A DNA stretch of 60,228 nt, from the NCBI GenBank assembly GCA_902779765.1, contig CACZCQ010000011.1:1-60228 (forward strand), in the 5' to 3' direction. Each line of letters opens with the position of its first letter. Position 1 is the first letter of the stretch. This document shows, in pieces, positions 25,453 through 34,601 of the stretch. Origin of the DNA: an uncultured Bacteroidia bacterium. Lineage in GTDB: Bacteria > Bacteroidota > Bacteroidia > Bacteroidales > UBA932. A program made the position numbers and the translations under genes. A model generated the notes under the pieces. The model worked only from the letters and a program-made list of their open reading frames with translations. It ran no database searches and was not told the origin of the DNA.

Positions 25453-26363
25453 AGTCAGACAAACTGTCCGGTCACCTGTCGATAGCAGGAGCATATACGA
25501 TATTCGGCCTGAACATCGTATTCTGTAAGGATATAGCCAATTCCGCAGCAGTTTCTCCGATTGTCCTGTTCACGCTGAGGGCGCTTGGGGCGTCGGCCCT
25601 GTTCTGGCTTCTCTCCATATTCACACCTAAGGGAAAAGTGGAGAGGGGAGATTTCCCGAAGATTGCTGCGGCTTCGTTCGTGGGCCTGTTCGTTCCCCAG
25701 CTGACTTTCCTCAAGGCCATTACAATGGCCACAACCATCGACACTGCGATCATGGGTACCCTCGGTCCCATATTCACGATGATATTTGCCTTCCTGTTCC
25801 TTGGAGAACCGATTACCGGCAAGAAGGCAGGGGGAGTGGCGCTGAGTTTCGCAGGGGTCATATTCCTCATTTTCAACTCGGTCCATACCGGAGGAGTTTC
25901 GGCCACATCTCCTTTGGGGATAGTTTTCCTGCTCCTGAACTGCCTGAGTTTCTCGCTTTATCTTGGAGTTTTCCGGCCCCTGATCTCGAAATACAGCGTA
26001 GTGACCTTCTCGAAATGGACATTCCTGTTCTCGTTGCTGCTGTCGCTGCCTTTTTCGTACAAGGGTCTTGTGACTACTGATTTCGCGGCGGTTCCATCGC
26101 TTGTCAGATGGGAGATCGGCTACCTCGTATTCTTCGCCACATTCGTAGCGTATTTCCTGATTCCCTTCGGGCAGAAGCACCTGAGACCGACCCTCGTCAG
26201 CATGTACACCTATCTTCAACCCATAATCGCGGCAATCGTAAGTATCTGGGCCGGGATGGATGTCATCACCTGGCAGAAGCTTGCCGCTACGGTCCTCATC
26301 GTCGGCGGAGTAATCCTGGTCAGCCGCAGCCGAGCCGCGAATGTGTCGCAGCGTCCCTCCTGA
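25449..26363 (+). CDS. EamA/DMT-family transporter
   Basis: A 304-residue protein with ten membrane helices built from two EamA repeats. The first repeat shows IAGAYTIFGLNIVFCKD and ending TLGPIFTMIFAFLFLGEPITGKKAGGVALSFAGV; the second ends MYTYLQPIIAAIVSIWAGMDVITWQKLAATVLIVGGV. Such proteins export amino acids or other metabolites. The ATG overlaps the phosphatase stop by 4 bases. A hairpin terminator follows at 26440, closing this four-gene operon. Confidence 0.9.
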   Translation: MKSDKLSGHLSIAGAYTIFGLNIVFCKDIANSAAVSPIVLFTLRALGASALFWLLSIFTPKGKVERGDFPKIAAASFVGLFVPQLTFLKAITMATTIDTAIMGTLGPIFTMIFAFLFLGEPITGKKAGGVALSFAGVIFLIFNSVHTGGVSATSPLGIVFLLLNCLSFSLYLGVFRPLISKYSVVTFSKWTFLFSLLLSLPFSYKGLVTTDFAAVPSLVRWEIGYLVFFATFVAYFLIPFGQKHLRPTLVSMYTYLQPIIAAIVSIWAGMDVITWQKLAATVLIVGGVILVSRSRAANVSQRPS

Positions 26364-26439
26364 CCTTCTTGATCGTGAGATGTAATATGTTGAAGGTGAA
26401 AGAGTTGATTGCGTATTTAGCTTATTGTTAATCAGTTAT

Positions 26440-26466
26440 ATCTCACGCCAAAAATGAGATTTTTTA
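26440..26466 (+). terminator. Hairpin terminator closing the OPA-HAD-EamA operon
   Basis: ATCTCA (26440-26445) pairs with TGAGAT (26455-26460) and is followed by a run of five or six T. The T run merges into TAATATCTTTAAGG, whose TATCTTTA is a near-consensus -7 box for the next gene. Terminator and promoter are therefore packed together. Confidence 0.65.
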
Positions 26467-26499
26467 ATATCTTTAAGGTTGTATTAAGTATAGATCATC

Positions 26500-26928
26500 A
26501 TGAAAAAGATTATCCTGTTGCTGTTGGCGGCCGTGGCACTGGCCTCGTGCAAGACTTCGGAGGAGATACCGTTCGTGGAAATGAAGAACTATTTCTTCAG
26601 GAATGATGCAAATATCCCTGAAGATATACGGATAGACTCCCGGGAAGAGTTCGACAGCCTTTTCGGCTCGGCGGCATTCATGGGGCAAGGCGGAGAACCC
26701 ACTCCGGTGGACTTCTCACGCGAGATTGTCCTGGCTGTCGTGAATCCGGTTACCGATGTCGCTACTGATCTTGATCCCGTTTCCGTTGTCAGGAAGGGAA
26801 ATACTCTGGTATTTACTTGCAAAGAGACCACCGGGGATAAGCAGACGTGGACCATGCAGCCTGTCCTGCTGGTGAAGGTCGACCGCTCGAACGATCCCGG
26901 TGCAGCCAGGGTCGAAAAGATAAAGTGA
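26500..26928 (+). CDS. Small lipoprotein of unknown function
   Basis: A 142-residue protein with a clear lipoprotein signal (LLLLAAVALASC, cysteine at residue 17). The mature part is mostly beta with no motif I recognise; the segment REEFDSLFGSAAFMG and the strands VDFSREIVLAVV and TLVFTCKETTG suggest a compact beta fold, perhaps of protease-inhibitor or PrcB-like type. It stands alone between a terminator and the convergent CoA-transferase gene. Confidence 0.8.
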   Translation: MKKIILLLLAAVALASCKTSEEIPFVEMKNYFFRNDANIPEDIRIDSREEFDSLFGSAAFMGQGGEPTPVDFSREIVLAVVNPVTDVATDLDPVSVVRKGNTLVFTCKETTGDKQTWTMQPVLLVKVDRSNDPGAARVEKIK

Positions 26929-26932
26929 CCTT

Positions 26933-28234
26933 TTAAATCTTGACGCTGTGCCAGTGCGGGCCGAAACGCTCGAATGAAGCGCGGTCGAGCATCTCCCGGT
27001 CGTCAGGATGGGCGATTGAGATCAGCAGTTTGGCACGCTCCTGAAGGGATTTGCCGTAGAGATCGACGGCACCATATTCGGTGATGATCCAATGAGCATC
27101 CGCCCTTGGGGTGACGACTCCCGCTCCCGGGTTGAGGAAGGGGACTATCTTCGCCTTGCCCTTGTTGGTCCTTGACGCGAAGGCCGTCATGGAGACGCCG
27201 CCCTCCGACATAATCGCTCCCTTTACGAAGTCAAGCTGGCCTCCGGTGCCGGAGAAGATGCGTGTGCCGATCGAGTCGGCGCTGATCTGACCTGTCAGGT
27301 CTACCTCGGTGGCGGAGTTTATGGCCATCATGTTCGGATTGCGCGAGATGGTCCAGGGGTCGTTGACATATTTGATGTCCTTCATCAGGACGTCGGGATT
27401 GTGGTCGATGAAAGAATATACATCCTGCGAACCGAGGAGGAAGGAGGCCACGATCTTGCCTTTGTCGATGGCCTTGTTGGCTCCGGTCACGACGCCTTTC
27501 TTGATGAGACGGAGGATTCCGTCGGCGAACATTTCCGTATGGACTCCAAGGTCCTTGTGGTCAGTCAGCTGGGCTGCCAGGGCGTTGGGAAGCGCTCCGA
27601 TGCCCATCTGGATGCAGGCTCCGTCGGGAACCAGCTCCGCGCAGTTCTTTCCGATGAGAATCTCGGTCGGGGTCGGTTCCGCGAAATCCTTGGTAACCAG
27701 GGGAGTGTCATCCTGGACAAGATAGTCGAAGGCGTCAAGTGAAACCAGGTCTCCGTATGCGAAAGGAACGTTGGGATTGATCACACCGATCTTCACCCTT
27801 GCAGTTTCAATGGCCGCGATCGAGCAGTCCACCGAGGTTCCTAGTGAGACCATTCCGTTCTCGTCGGGGAGCGAAACCTGGACCATGGCTGCACCGAGCT
27901 TGATGGCGCCGCTGCGGTAGAGTTTCTGGGATTCTCCTAGATGGACGGGGAGATAGTCGGCATAGCCTGAATTGACATTCGCACGGACATTGGGACCTAT
28001 GAAGAAGCCCTGCTCGAAGAATATCCCCATATACTTCGGGTCCGAATAAGGAGCCGGCCCTTCAGTGTGGAAATGATGGAAATGCAGGTCTTCGACCTCA
28101 TGGGCCTCCGCCCTTCTCACGAGGGCATCAATAAGGATATGAGGTACACTTGCAACACTGCTCAGGTGTATGTGGTCACCGGATTTGACAGCCATTACGG
28201 CTTCGTCAGCGGAAACGTATTTGATTTCTTTCAT
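26933..28234 (-). CDS. Acetyl-CoA hydrolase/transferase family CoA-transferase
   Basis: A 433-residue class I CoA-transferase of the 4-hydroxybutyrate/butyryl/succinyl-CoA:acetate type. It shows GIGALPNALAAQL (CoA-binding glycine loop), VHTEMFADGILRL with the catalytic glutamate, and FSGTGGQLDFVKGA and ITEYGAVDLYGKSLQERA, all conserved in the family. It swaps CoA between acids such as acetate, propionate and succinate, consistent with succinate/propionate fermentation. The exact acids cannot be set from sequence. Its -7 box ends 4 bases before the ATG and lies head to head with that of mazG. Confidence 0.9.
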   Translation of the reverse strand: MKEIKYVSADEAVMAVKSGDHIHLSSVASVPHILIDALVRRAEAHEVEDLHFHHFHTEGPAPYSDPKYMGIFFEQGFFIGPNVRANVNSGYADYLPVHLGESQKLYRSGAIKLGAAMVQVSLPDENGMVSLGTSVDCSIAAIETARVKIGVINPNVPFAYGDLVSLDAFDYLVQDDTPLVTKDFAEPTPTEILIGKNCAELVPDGACIQMGIGALPNALAAQLTDHKDLGVHTEMFADGILRLIKKGVVTGANKAIDKGKIVASFLLGSQDVYSFIDHNPDVLMKDIKYVNDPWTISRNPNMMAINSATEVDLTGQISADSIGTRIFSGTGGQLDFVKGAIMSEGGVSMTAFASRTNKGKAKIVPFLNPGAGVVTPRADAHWIITEYGAVDLYGKSLQERAKLLISIAHPDDREMLDRASFERFGPHWHSVKI

Positions 28235-28238
28235 ACGG

Positions 28239-28266
28239 CAAAGATAGCCTTTTTTTGTTATTTTTG
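28239..28266. promoter_or_regulatory. Compact divergent promoter pair, CoA-transferase and mazG
   Basis: The two start codons are separated by only 38 bases. The minus-strand box TATCTTTG is at 28239-28246 (4 bases from its ATG) and the plus-strand box TATTTTTG is at 28259-28266 (6 bases from its ATG). Each promoter's -33 region must overlap the other's start region, so RNA polymerase can hardly use both at once. Confidence 0.65.
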
Positions 28267-28272
28267 CAGCCT

Positions 28273-29091
28273 ATGGAGAATAAGGATAACAAACTGAAAG
28301 CCTTTGAGAGAGCTCTGGATGTTATGGACCGTCTGCGGGCAGAGTGTCCCTGGAACCATGCCCAGACCATCGACACTTTGAGGCCCATGACGGTCGAGGA
28401 GGTCTACGAACTCAGCGATGCGGTCCTGAAGAAGGATGAGAAAGCATTGGAAAAGGAACTTGGAGACGTATTCCTCCACGTGATCTTCTATGCCAAGATC
28501 GCCGAGGAGGAAGGAAGGTATGATATCGCCGATGTCCTCAACAAGCTGTGTGAAAAGATGATCTACCGTCATCCACATGTCTTCTCGACCACGAAGGTGG
28601 CTGACGCGGAGGAGGTGTCTACCAACTGGGAGATGCTCAAGGCGAAGGAGAAGGGTGGCAACAAGCGTATCCTTTCCGGTATCCCGGATTCCCTGCCTCC
28701 GATCCTGAAGGCTTATTCCATGCAGGACAAGGCCAGGGGTGTGGGTTTCGACTGGGAAGAGAAGCAGCAGGTCTGGGATAAGGTCAAGGAGGAACAGGCT
28801 GAACTCGAAACGGAGTTCAACTCGCTCGACGCCGCTGTAACCGATGAGGAACGGAAGGCTGCATATGAGAGGGCCGAGGAAGAATTGGGTGACCTCATGT
28901 TCGCGACAGTAAATGCCGCCCGTCTGTATGGAATCGATCCGGATACGGCTCTCAACCGCGCCTGTGACAAGTTCCGTCGCCGTTTCACGTATCTGGAAGA
29001 GAACACTATCCGCCGGGGCCGTGACCTGCACGACATGACCCTTGCCGAGATGGATGCCATCTGGGATGAAGGTAAGGCCAAAGGCCTTTAG
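28273..29091 (+). CDS. mazG: Nucleoside triphosphate pyrophosphohydrolase MazG
   Basis: A 272-residue MazG protein with two all-alpha repeats. The first carries ECPWNHAQTIDTLRPMTVEEVYEL and the EExxE-type metal site in KELGDVFLHVIFYAKIAEEEGRYDI. The second has the matching acidic set in ERAEEELGDLMFATVNAARL. It hydrolyses NTPs and dNTPs to monophosphates plus pyrophosphate, clearing odd nucleotides and tuning ppGpp in E. coli. The start is the ATG at 28273, 6 bases after its -7 box; the upstream ATG at 28255 lies before the promoter. Confidence 0.95.
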   Translation: MENKDNKLKAFERALDVMDRLRAECPWNHAQTIDTLRPMTVEEVYELSDAVLKKDEKALEKELGDVFLHVIFYAKIAEEEGRYDIADVLNKLCEKMIYRHPHVFSTTKVADAEEVSTNWEMLKAKEKGGNKRILSGIPDSLPPILKAYSMQDKARGVGFDWEEKQQVWDKVKEEQAELETEFNSLDAAVTDEERKAAYERAEEELGDLMFATVNAARLYGIDPDTALNRACDKFRRRFTYLEENTIRRGRDLHDMTLAEMDAIWDEGKAKGL

Positions 29092-29100
29092 CAGTAAGGA

Positions 29101-29132
29101 CTTGATTAATTTCAGGTTATTGCCTATCTTTG
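29101..29132 (+). promoter_or_regulatory. Promoter of the GNAT acetyltransferase gene
   Basis: CTTG (29101-29104), 20 bases, TATCTTTG (29125-29132). The box ends 4 bases before the ATG at 29137, so transcription should start at or inside the start codon region. Confidence 0.7.
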
Positions 29133-29136
29133 CAAA

Positions 29137-30255
29137 ATGTCAGTTTACAGGTTAGTTGAGGTTTTGAGTAAAAGGGACTTGAGACGTTTCGTCAAGTTTC
29201 CCGATGAACTGTACAGGGACTGCCCCCAGTATGTTCCCGCCCTGCATTCCGACCAGATAAAATCCCTCACGAAGATTTCCACTCTGTCATACTGCTCGCG
29301 CAAGATGTGGATGGTGCTCGACGGAAAGAAAGTGGTCGGCCGCATATGCGGAATGATAAACCCCCGCTACAATGCCCTGTATGACAAGAAGAGGGCCCGT
29401 TTCGGCTGGTTCGATGCGATAAACGACATGGAGGTGGCCAGGATGCTTCTGGAAGCCGCCGAGTCGTGGGCAAGGGAGAACGGCATGACCGAGATCCATG
29501 GTCCGCTTTACTACAACACCCTTGGCAAGCAGGGAATGCTCATCGAAGGATTCCAGAATGTCCCTCCGTTCAACTGCATCTACAATTATCCCTATTACAA
29601 CGACTTCATGAAGGAGTTCGGCTATGTAAAGGAATGCGATTGGGTGCAGTACAAGGTCAGGGCCAACCAGGAACCCCAGGAGAAGATCCAGCGTATCGCC
29701 GGGATCCTCAAGAAGAGGTATAACCTCCATGAGGGGAGCCTCGACAAATTGAAGAAGGATCCTGAGAAGGTCAGGTATTTCTTCGATGTATACAATGAGA
29801 GTTTTGCAAAGGCCGTCTACAATTTCATCCCCTTTACCAAGGAGGAAATCGACGAAGAGGCTGCAGCGGTGCTCAAGTTTGTCACTGACAAGACGAGCAG
29901 CATAATATTTGATGAGAACGAGGAACTGGTGGGCTTCGGCATCACTTTCCCAACCATATCCCCGGCATTGCAAAAGGCTAAGGGTCACCTGTTTCCGTTC
30001 GGATGGTGGTATCTCCTGAGGGCCATGCACGATTATGACACCGTGGACCTGATGCTCAATGGTGCCGTGCCTAAATGGCAGAACAAGGGAGTTTCCTCGA
30101 TCTATCATTGTACGATGTCCGCCAAGTATCGCGAGCAAGGTACCAAGTGGGCCATCACCAATCCCCAGATCGAGTCCAACGGTCCCGCTAATGTATGGGG
30201 AAAATATGAAAACGAGTTGTTCATGCGGCGCAGATGCTACGTGAAGGAACTTTAA
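29137..30255 (+). CDS. GNAT-like N-acetyltransferase family protein
   Basis: A 372-residue protein. The N-terminal part LRRFVKFPDELYRDCPQYVPALHSDQ and the segment GRICGMINPRYN match a long GNAT-type family common in Bacteroidota. MTEIHGPLYYNTLGKQGMLIEGF and the C-terminal YHCTMSAKYREQGTKWAITNPQIESN belong to the same family. A second GNAT-like core near residues 230-330 suggests a duplicated fold. The acceptor is unknown. It has its own promoter and is followed by prfA after 12 bases. Confidence 0.85.
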   Translation: MSVYRLVEVLSKRDLRRFVKFPDELYRDCPQYVPALHSDQIKSLTKISTLSYCSRKMWMVLDGKKVVGRICGMINPRYNALYDKKRARFGWFDAINDMEVARMLLEAAESWARENGMTEIHGPLYYNTLGKQGMLIEGFQNVPPFNCIYNYPYYNDFMKEFGYVKECDWVQYKVRANQEPQEKIQRIAGILKKRYNLHEGSLDKLKKDPEKVRYFFDVYNESFAKAVYNFIPFTKEEIDEEAAAVLKFVTDKTSSIIFDENEELVGFGITFPTISPALQKAKGHLFPFGWWYLLRAMHDYDTVDLMLNGAVPKWQNKGVSSIYHCTMSAKYREQGTKWAITNPQIESNGPANVWGKYENELFMRRRCYVKEL

Positions 30256-30267
30256 ACAGAACTGATT

Positions 30268-31359
30268 ATGGCAGAGAATACTCTGGTGGACAAGATCCTG
30301 GCGCTCCAGGACAAATATAACTCACTGCAGGCCCAGCTTTCGGATCCTGCGGTGATCGCCGACATGAAGAAATACGTCCAGCTCAACAAGGACTACAAGC
30401 AGCTGGAACCTATCGTCAAGACCGGCCTCGACTACAAGAAGAAGGTCGAAGAGCTCGCCGAGGCCAAGGACATCATGATCAATGAGAAGGACGAGGACCT
30501 CAGGGAGATGGCCCGCGCCGAGATAGCAGACCTCGAACCTCAGATCCCTCAGCTCGAGGAGCAGATCAAGATACTCCTCATACCTGCGGATCCCGATGAT
30601 GCGAAGAATGCGATCGTGGAAATCCGTGGCGGTACCGGAGGTGACGAGGCCGCGATCTTCGCCGGTGACCTCTTCAGGATGTATTCCAAGTTCGCCGAGA
30701 AGAGGGGATGGAAGCTGGAGGTCAATGATGCTACTCCCGGAACTTCCGGAGGTTTCAAGATGATAGTCTTCAAGCTCTCTTCGAATGACGAGGAAGTATA
30801 CGGAATAATGAAATACGAGTCCGGTGTACACCGTGTCCAGCGTGTCCCCCAGACCGAGACCCAGGGCCGTATCCAGACTTCCGCCGCTTCGGTGGCGGTC
30901 TTCCCCGAGGCCGGAGAGTTCGATGTCGACCTCAAGTGGGAGGATATCCGTCTCGACCTGTTCTGCGCATCCGGTCCCGGAGGCCAGGGTGTGAACACCA
31001 CCTATTCCGCCGTCAGGCTCACTCACCTTCCTACCGGACTGGTGGTCCAGTGCCAGGAGGAACGTTCCCAACTCAAGAACAAGGACCGCGCTTTCGAGGA
31101 ACTGAGGACGCGTCTTTACAACCTTGAGCACCAGAAGTATCTCGACGAGATCGGTGCCAAGCGCAAGACCATGGTGTCCACGGGAGACCGTTCCGCGAAG
31201 ATCCGTACCTACAACTATCCTCAGGGCCGTGTTACCGACCACAGGATCAACTGGTCTATGTACAACCTCCCCGTGTTCATGGACGGGGACATCCAGGAAT
31301 GCATCAACCAGCTCCAGATAGCAGAAAACGCCGAACGACTCAAGGAAGCCGGCGATTGA
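30268..31359 (+). CDS. prfA: Peptide chain release factor 1
   Basis: A 363-residue class I release factor. The catalytic GGQ motif is in SGPGGQGVNTTYSAVRL, and the codon-recognition loop includes VPQTETQGRIQTSAASVAV (the PxT tripeptide region reads as in RF1). It ends translation at UAA and UAG by triggering peptidyl-tRNA hydrolysis. Length and domain order are normal. It sits between the GNAT gene and the queuosine transporter. Confidence 0.97.
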   Translation: MAENTLVDKILALQDKYNSLQAQLSDPAVIADMKKYVQLNKDYKQLEPIVKTGLDYKKKVEELAEAKDIMINEKDEDLREMARAEIADLEPQIPQLEEQIKILLIPADPDDAKNAIVEIRGGTGGDEAAIFAGDLFRMYSKFAEKRGWKLEVNDATPGTSGGFKMIVFKLSSNDEEVYGIMKYESGVHRVQRVPQTETQGRIQTSAASVAVFPEAGEFDVDLKWEDIRLDLFCASGPGGQGVNTTYSAVRLTHLPTGLVVQCQEERSQLKNKDRAFEELRTRLYNLEHQKYLDEIGAKRKTMVSTGDRSAKIRTYNYPQGRVTDHRINWSMYNLPVFMDGDIQECINQLQIAENAERLKEAGD

Positions 31360-31400
31360 TGATAAACCAAGTGTACTAGGAAACCACTCAAAAAACTAGG

Positions 31401-32081
31401 ATGTCAAAAAACAGTTTTTCTTCAGCATTCGTGCTGATGGCAGTACTCTTCACGGTCTGCCTTATCTCATCAAACCTTTTTGCTGCAAAGGTATTCGCCA
31501 TCGGCAAGGTGGCCCTTCCTTGCGCCGTGCTGATCTTTCCGATCTCGTATATCCTCAATGACTGTTTCACTGAGGTATGGGGATACCGCAAGGCGCGTCT
31601 CGTGATATGGATGGCTTTTGCCATGAACCTTTTCGTGGCCCTCGTGGCCCAGCTGGCGGTCATCCTCCCTTCGGCCTCTTTCTGGACAGGAGGGGAGCAC
31701 TTCGACTTCGTGTTCAAGATGGCCCCGAGGGTGCTTCTGGCCTCTCTTCTGGCTTTCCTGGCCGGATCGACCTTCAACGCTTATGTGCTGAGCAAGATGA
31801 AGGTCGCACAGCAGGGGAAGGGTTTCTCTCTCAGGGCGATCGTCTCCTCCCTGGCGGGCGAATGCCTGGATTCATTGATCTTCATGCCTATCGCTTTCTG
31901 GGGGACTCCCGTTAAGAACCTTGCCTGGATGATGTTGTGCCAGGTGTCGTTCAAGGTCCTCTATGAGATCCTGATACTCCCCGTTACCGCAGCTGTGGTC
32001 AGGAAACTCAAGGCCATCGAGGCCGAGGACGTATACGACCGCGATATCCGTTACAACCCTTTCAAGATATTTGATTTCTGA
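31401..32081 (+). CDS. yhhQ: Queuosine precursor transporter, YhhQ family
   Basis: A 226-residue protein with six membrane helices of the COG1738 (YhhQ) family: [15 protein letters not shown], the motif [21 protein letters not shown], and [16 protein letters not shown]. YhhQ imports 7-cyano-7-deazaguanine (preQ0). The next gene, 2 bases after the stop, is queF, which reduces preQ0 to preQ1, so uptake and first use are encoded together. No other queuosine biosynthesis genes are near, so salvage is likely. Confidence 0.93.
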   Translation: MSKNSFSSAFVLMAVLFTVCLISSNLFAAKVFAIGKVALPCAVLIFPISYILNDCFTEVWGYRKARLVIWMAFAMNLFVALVAQLAVILPSASFWTGGEHFDFVFKMAPRVLLASLLAFLAGSTFNAYVLSKMKVAQQGKGFSLRAIVSSLAGECLDSLIFMPIAFWGTPVKNLAWMMLCQVSFKVLYEILILPVTAAVVRKLKAIEAEDVYDRDIRYNPFKIFDF

Positions 32082-32083
32082 TT

Positions 32084-32539
32084 ATGGACAGGAAAAAAGA
32101 AGGACTTGCGGCCCTCGGCCACGAGACCAGATACAAGATGGATTATGCCCCGGAAGTGCTCGAAACCTTCGAGAACATGCATCCCGGGAGGGACTATTGG
32201 GTACGTTTCAACTGCCCCGAGTTCACTACTCTCTGCCCCATCACAGGGCAGCCTGATTTCGCTGAGATAAGGATCAGCTACATCCCCGACATCAGGATGG
32301 TGGAGAGCAAGAGCCTGAAACTGTACCTGTTCAGCTTCAGGAACCACGGAGGTTTCCATGAGGACTGTGTCAACATAATCATGAATGACCTGATCAAACT
32401 CATGGATCCGAAGTACATAGAAGTGCTTGGCCTGTTTACTCCCAGAGGAGGGATTTCCATCCACCCTTACGCCAATTACGGCCGTCCGGGAACCGATTAT
32501 GAGGCCCTGGCCCGGCAGCGTTTCTCCACGCATGAGTGA
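32084..32539 (+). CDS. queF: NADPH-dependent 7-cyano-7-deazaguanine reductase
   Basis: A 151-residue unimodular QueF. The catalytic cysteine lies in [19 protein letters not shown] and the NADPH motif is [16 protein letters not shown], followed by FHEDCVN. It reduces preQ0 to preQ1 in the queuosine pathway for tRNA wobble modification. It is coupled to the preQ0 transporter just upstream. Confidence 0.96.
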   Translation: MDRKKEGLAALGHETRYKMDYAPEVLETFENMHPGRDYWVRFNCPEFTTLCPITGQPDFAEIRISYIPDIRMVESKSLKLYLFSFRNHGGFHEDCVNIIMNDLIKLMDPKYIEVLGLFTPRGGISIHPYANYGRPGTDYEALARQRFSTHE

Positions 32540-32582
32540 CAATTTGTCAGCCTGATAGGCTTGGCATAACATTCGTTATTTG

Positions 32583-32612
32583 ATTCGAGGCTGGCTGATG
32601 TCAGCCCCGAAT
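32583..32612. promoter_or_regulatory. Inverted repeat between queF and dnaK
   Basis: ATTCGAGGCTG (32583-32593) and CAGCCCCGAAT (32602-32612) form an 11-bp inverted repeat with one mismatch and an 8-base loop, 32 bases before dnaK. It is not a CIRCE element (no TTAGCACTC) and lacks a T tail, so it may be an mRNA leader hairpin or an operator for heat-shock control. Confidence 0.5.
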
Positions 32613-32643
32613 TGTTATTGTAATCAAATAAGGAGAAAAGAAT

Positions 32644-34533
32644 ATGGGAAAAATCATCGGAATCGACCTTGGAACCACCAATTCGTGCGTTTCGGTCATG
32701 GAAGGCAACCAGCCTACCGTCATAATCAACAATGAGGGAGAGAGGACTACTCCCTCGGTCGTAGCTTTCACCGACGGCGGTGAGAGGAAGATCGGTAATC
32801 CTGCAAAACGTCAGGCCATCACCAATCCCCAGAACACCGTCTTCTCTATCAAGAGGTTCATGGGCGAGACTTACGACCAGGTGACCAAGGAGGTCAACCG
32901 TGTACCTTACAAGGTTGTCAGGGGTGAGAACAATACCCCGCGCGTGGATATAAACGGCAAGCTCTATTCCCCTCAGGAGATCTCCGCAATGGTTCTCCAG
33001 AAGATGAAGAAGACAGCTGAGGATTATCTCCGCCAGGATGTCACCGAGGCCGTCATCACCGTGCCTGCGTACTTCTCTGATTCACAGCGCCAGGCTACCA
33101 AGGAGGCCGGTAAGATCGCCGGTCTCGACGTGAAGAGGATCATCAACGAGCCTACGGCAGCTGCCCTTGCCTATGGCCTTGACAAGAAGAACAAGGACAT
33201 GAAGGTCGCTGTATATGACCTTGGAGGCGGTACCTTCGATATCTCCATCCTTGAACTTGGCGGAGGTGTATTCGAAGTTAAGTCCACCAACGGTGACACC
33301 CACCTAGGAGGTGATGACTTCGACCAGGAGATCATCAACTGGCTTGCAGCCGAGTTCGCTGCCGAGAACGGCGGAATCGACCTCAAGAAGGACCCTATGG
33401 CCCTCCAGAGACTTAAGGAGGCTGCCGAGAAGGCCAAGATCGAGCTTTCCAGCCAGACTTCCACGGAGATCAACCTTCCGTACATCATGCCTGTCGACGG
33501 CATTCCCAAGCACCTCGTGAAGACCCTTACCAGGGCCAAGTTCGAGCAGATCTGTGACAGCCTCTTCCAGAGGTCGATCGATCCCTGCCGCATTGCCCTC
33601 AGGGACGCTGGTCTCCAGGCCTCCGACATTGACGAGGTCCTCCTCGTGGGCGGTTCTACCCGTATCCCCAAGGTTCAGGAGCTCGTGAAGGAGTTCTTCG
33701 GCAAGGAGCCCAACAAGAGCGTCAACCCTGACGAGGTCGTTGCTATCGGAGCATCCATCCAGGGCGGTGTGCTCGCAGGTGACGTGAAGGATGTCCTCCT
33801 CCTGGATGTCACTCCTCTGTCACTCGGTATCGAGACCCTCGGCGGTGTCATGACAAAGCTCATAGATGCGAATACCACCATCCCTACCCATAAGAGCCAG
33901 GTCTTCTCGACCGCAGCTGACAACCAGCCTTCAGTCGAGATCCACGTCCTCCAGGGCGAGCGCCCCATGGCCAAGGACAACAAGGAACTCGGCCGCTTCC
34001 ATCTGGACGGCATAGCTCCCGCACCCAGGGGAATCCCTCAGATCGAAGTTACATTCGACATCGATGCCAACGGTATCCTGAACGTGTCCGCAAAGGACAA
34101 GGCTACCGGCAAGGAGCAGAACATCAGGATCGAGGCTTCTTCAGGCCTGTCCGATTCCGAGATACAGAGGATGCGTGACGAGGCCAAGGCCAACGAGGCT
34201 GCCGACCGCGAGGCCAAGGAGAGGGTCGACAAGATCAACAACGCGGATTCCCTCTGCTTCCAGGCCGAGAAGTTCCTCAAAGACAACGGCGACAAGGTTC
34301 CTGCTGATGTCAAGGGAGAGGTCGAGAGCAATGTCAACCTCCTGAAGGAGGCCATCAAGAACCAGAACCTCGCCGACATCGACAGATATTCAGAGGCCCT
34401 CAGCAAGGCTTTCGAGAAGATGTACCAGGCACAGCAGGGTGCCGGCCAGAACCCTTACGGTAACGGCGGCCCCCAGGCAGGACCCCAGGGCCCGCAGAAC
34501 GGACCGGAGGATCAGGGACCTGACGAGCAGTAG
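32644..34533 (+). CDS. dnaK: Chaperone protein DnaK (Hsp70)
   Basis: A 629-residue Hsp70. The ATPase domain starts [20 protein letters not shown], with phosphate loops [18 protein letters not shown] and the adenosine motif [13 protein letters not shown]. The substrate-binding domain contains [12 protein letters not shown] and the beta-sheet region [14 protein letters not shown]. The C-terminal helical lid ends in a glycine/proline/glutamine-rich tail and acidic EDQGPDEQ. It folds and holds proteins with DnaJ and GrpE. Neither partner gene is adjacent here. Confidence 0.98.
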   Translation: MGKIIGIDLGTTNSCVSVMEGNQPTVIINNEGERTTPSVVAFTDGGERKIGNPAKRQAITNPQNTVFSIKRFMGETYDQVTKEVNRVPYKVVRGENNTPRVDINGKLYSPQEISAMVLQKMKKTAEDYLRQDVTEAVITVPAYFSDSQRQATKEAGKIAGLDVKRIINEPTAAALAYGLDKKNKDMKVAVYDLGGGTFDISILELGGGVFEVKSTNGDTHLGGDDFDQEIINWLAAEFAAENGGIDLKKDPMALQRLKEAAEKAKIELSSQTSTEINLPYIMPVDGIPKHLVKTLTRAKFEQICDSLFQRSIDPCRIALRDAGLQASDIDEVLLVGGSTRIPKVQELVKEFFGKEPNKSVNPDEVVAIGASIQGGVLAGDVKDVLLLDVTPLSLGIETLGGVMTKLIDANTTIPTHKSQVFSTAADNQPSVEIHVLQGERPMAKDNKELGRFHLDGIAPAPRGIPQIEVTFDIDANGILNVSAKDKATGKEQNIRIEASSGLSDSEIQRMRDEAKANEAADREAKERVDKINNADSLCFQAEKFLKDNGDKVPADVKGEVESNVNLLKEAIKNQNLADIDRYSEALSKAFEKMYQAQQGAGQNPYGNGGPQAGPQGPQNGPEDQGPDEQ

Positions 34534-34565
34534 TCTCGTTTCTCCGGCCGCGGAGTTCGCGGCAG

Positions 34566-34595
34566 TTGCATAGGGAGACTTTTTTCGTATATTTG
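34566..34595 (+). promoter_or_regulatory. Promoter of murB-murA
   Basis: TTG at 34566-34568, 19 bases, TATATTTG at 34588-34595; the ATG of murB follows 6 bases later, predicting a nearly leaderless mRNA. Confidence 0.65.
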
Positions 34596-34601
34596 TAATA
34601 T

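Noticed and set aside
32540-32643. CIRCE element for HrcA upstream of dnaK
   Set aside because: The inverted repeat present does not contain TTAGCACTC or GAGTGCTAA.
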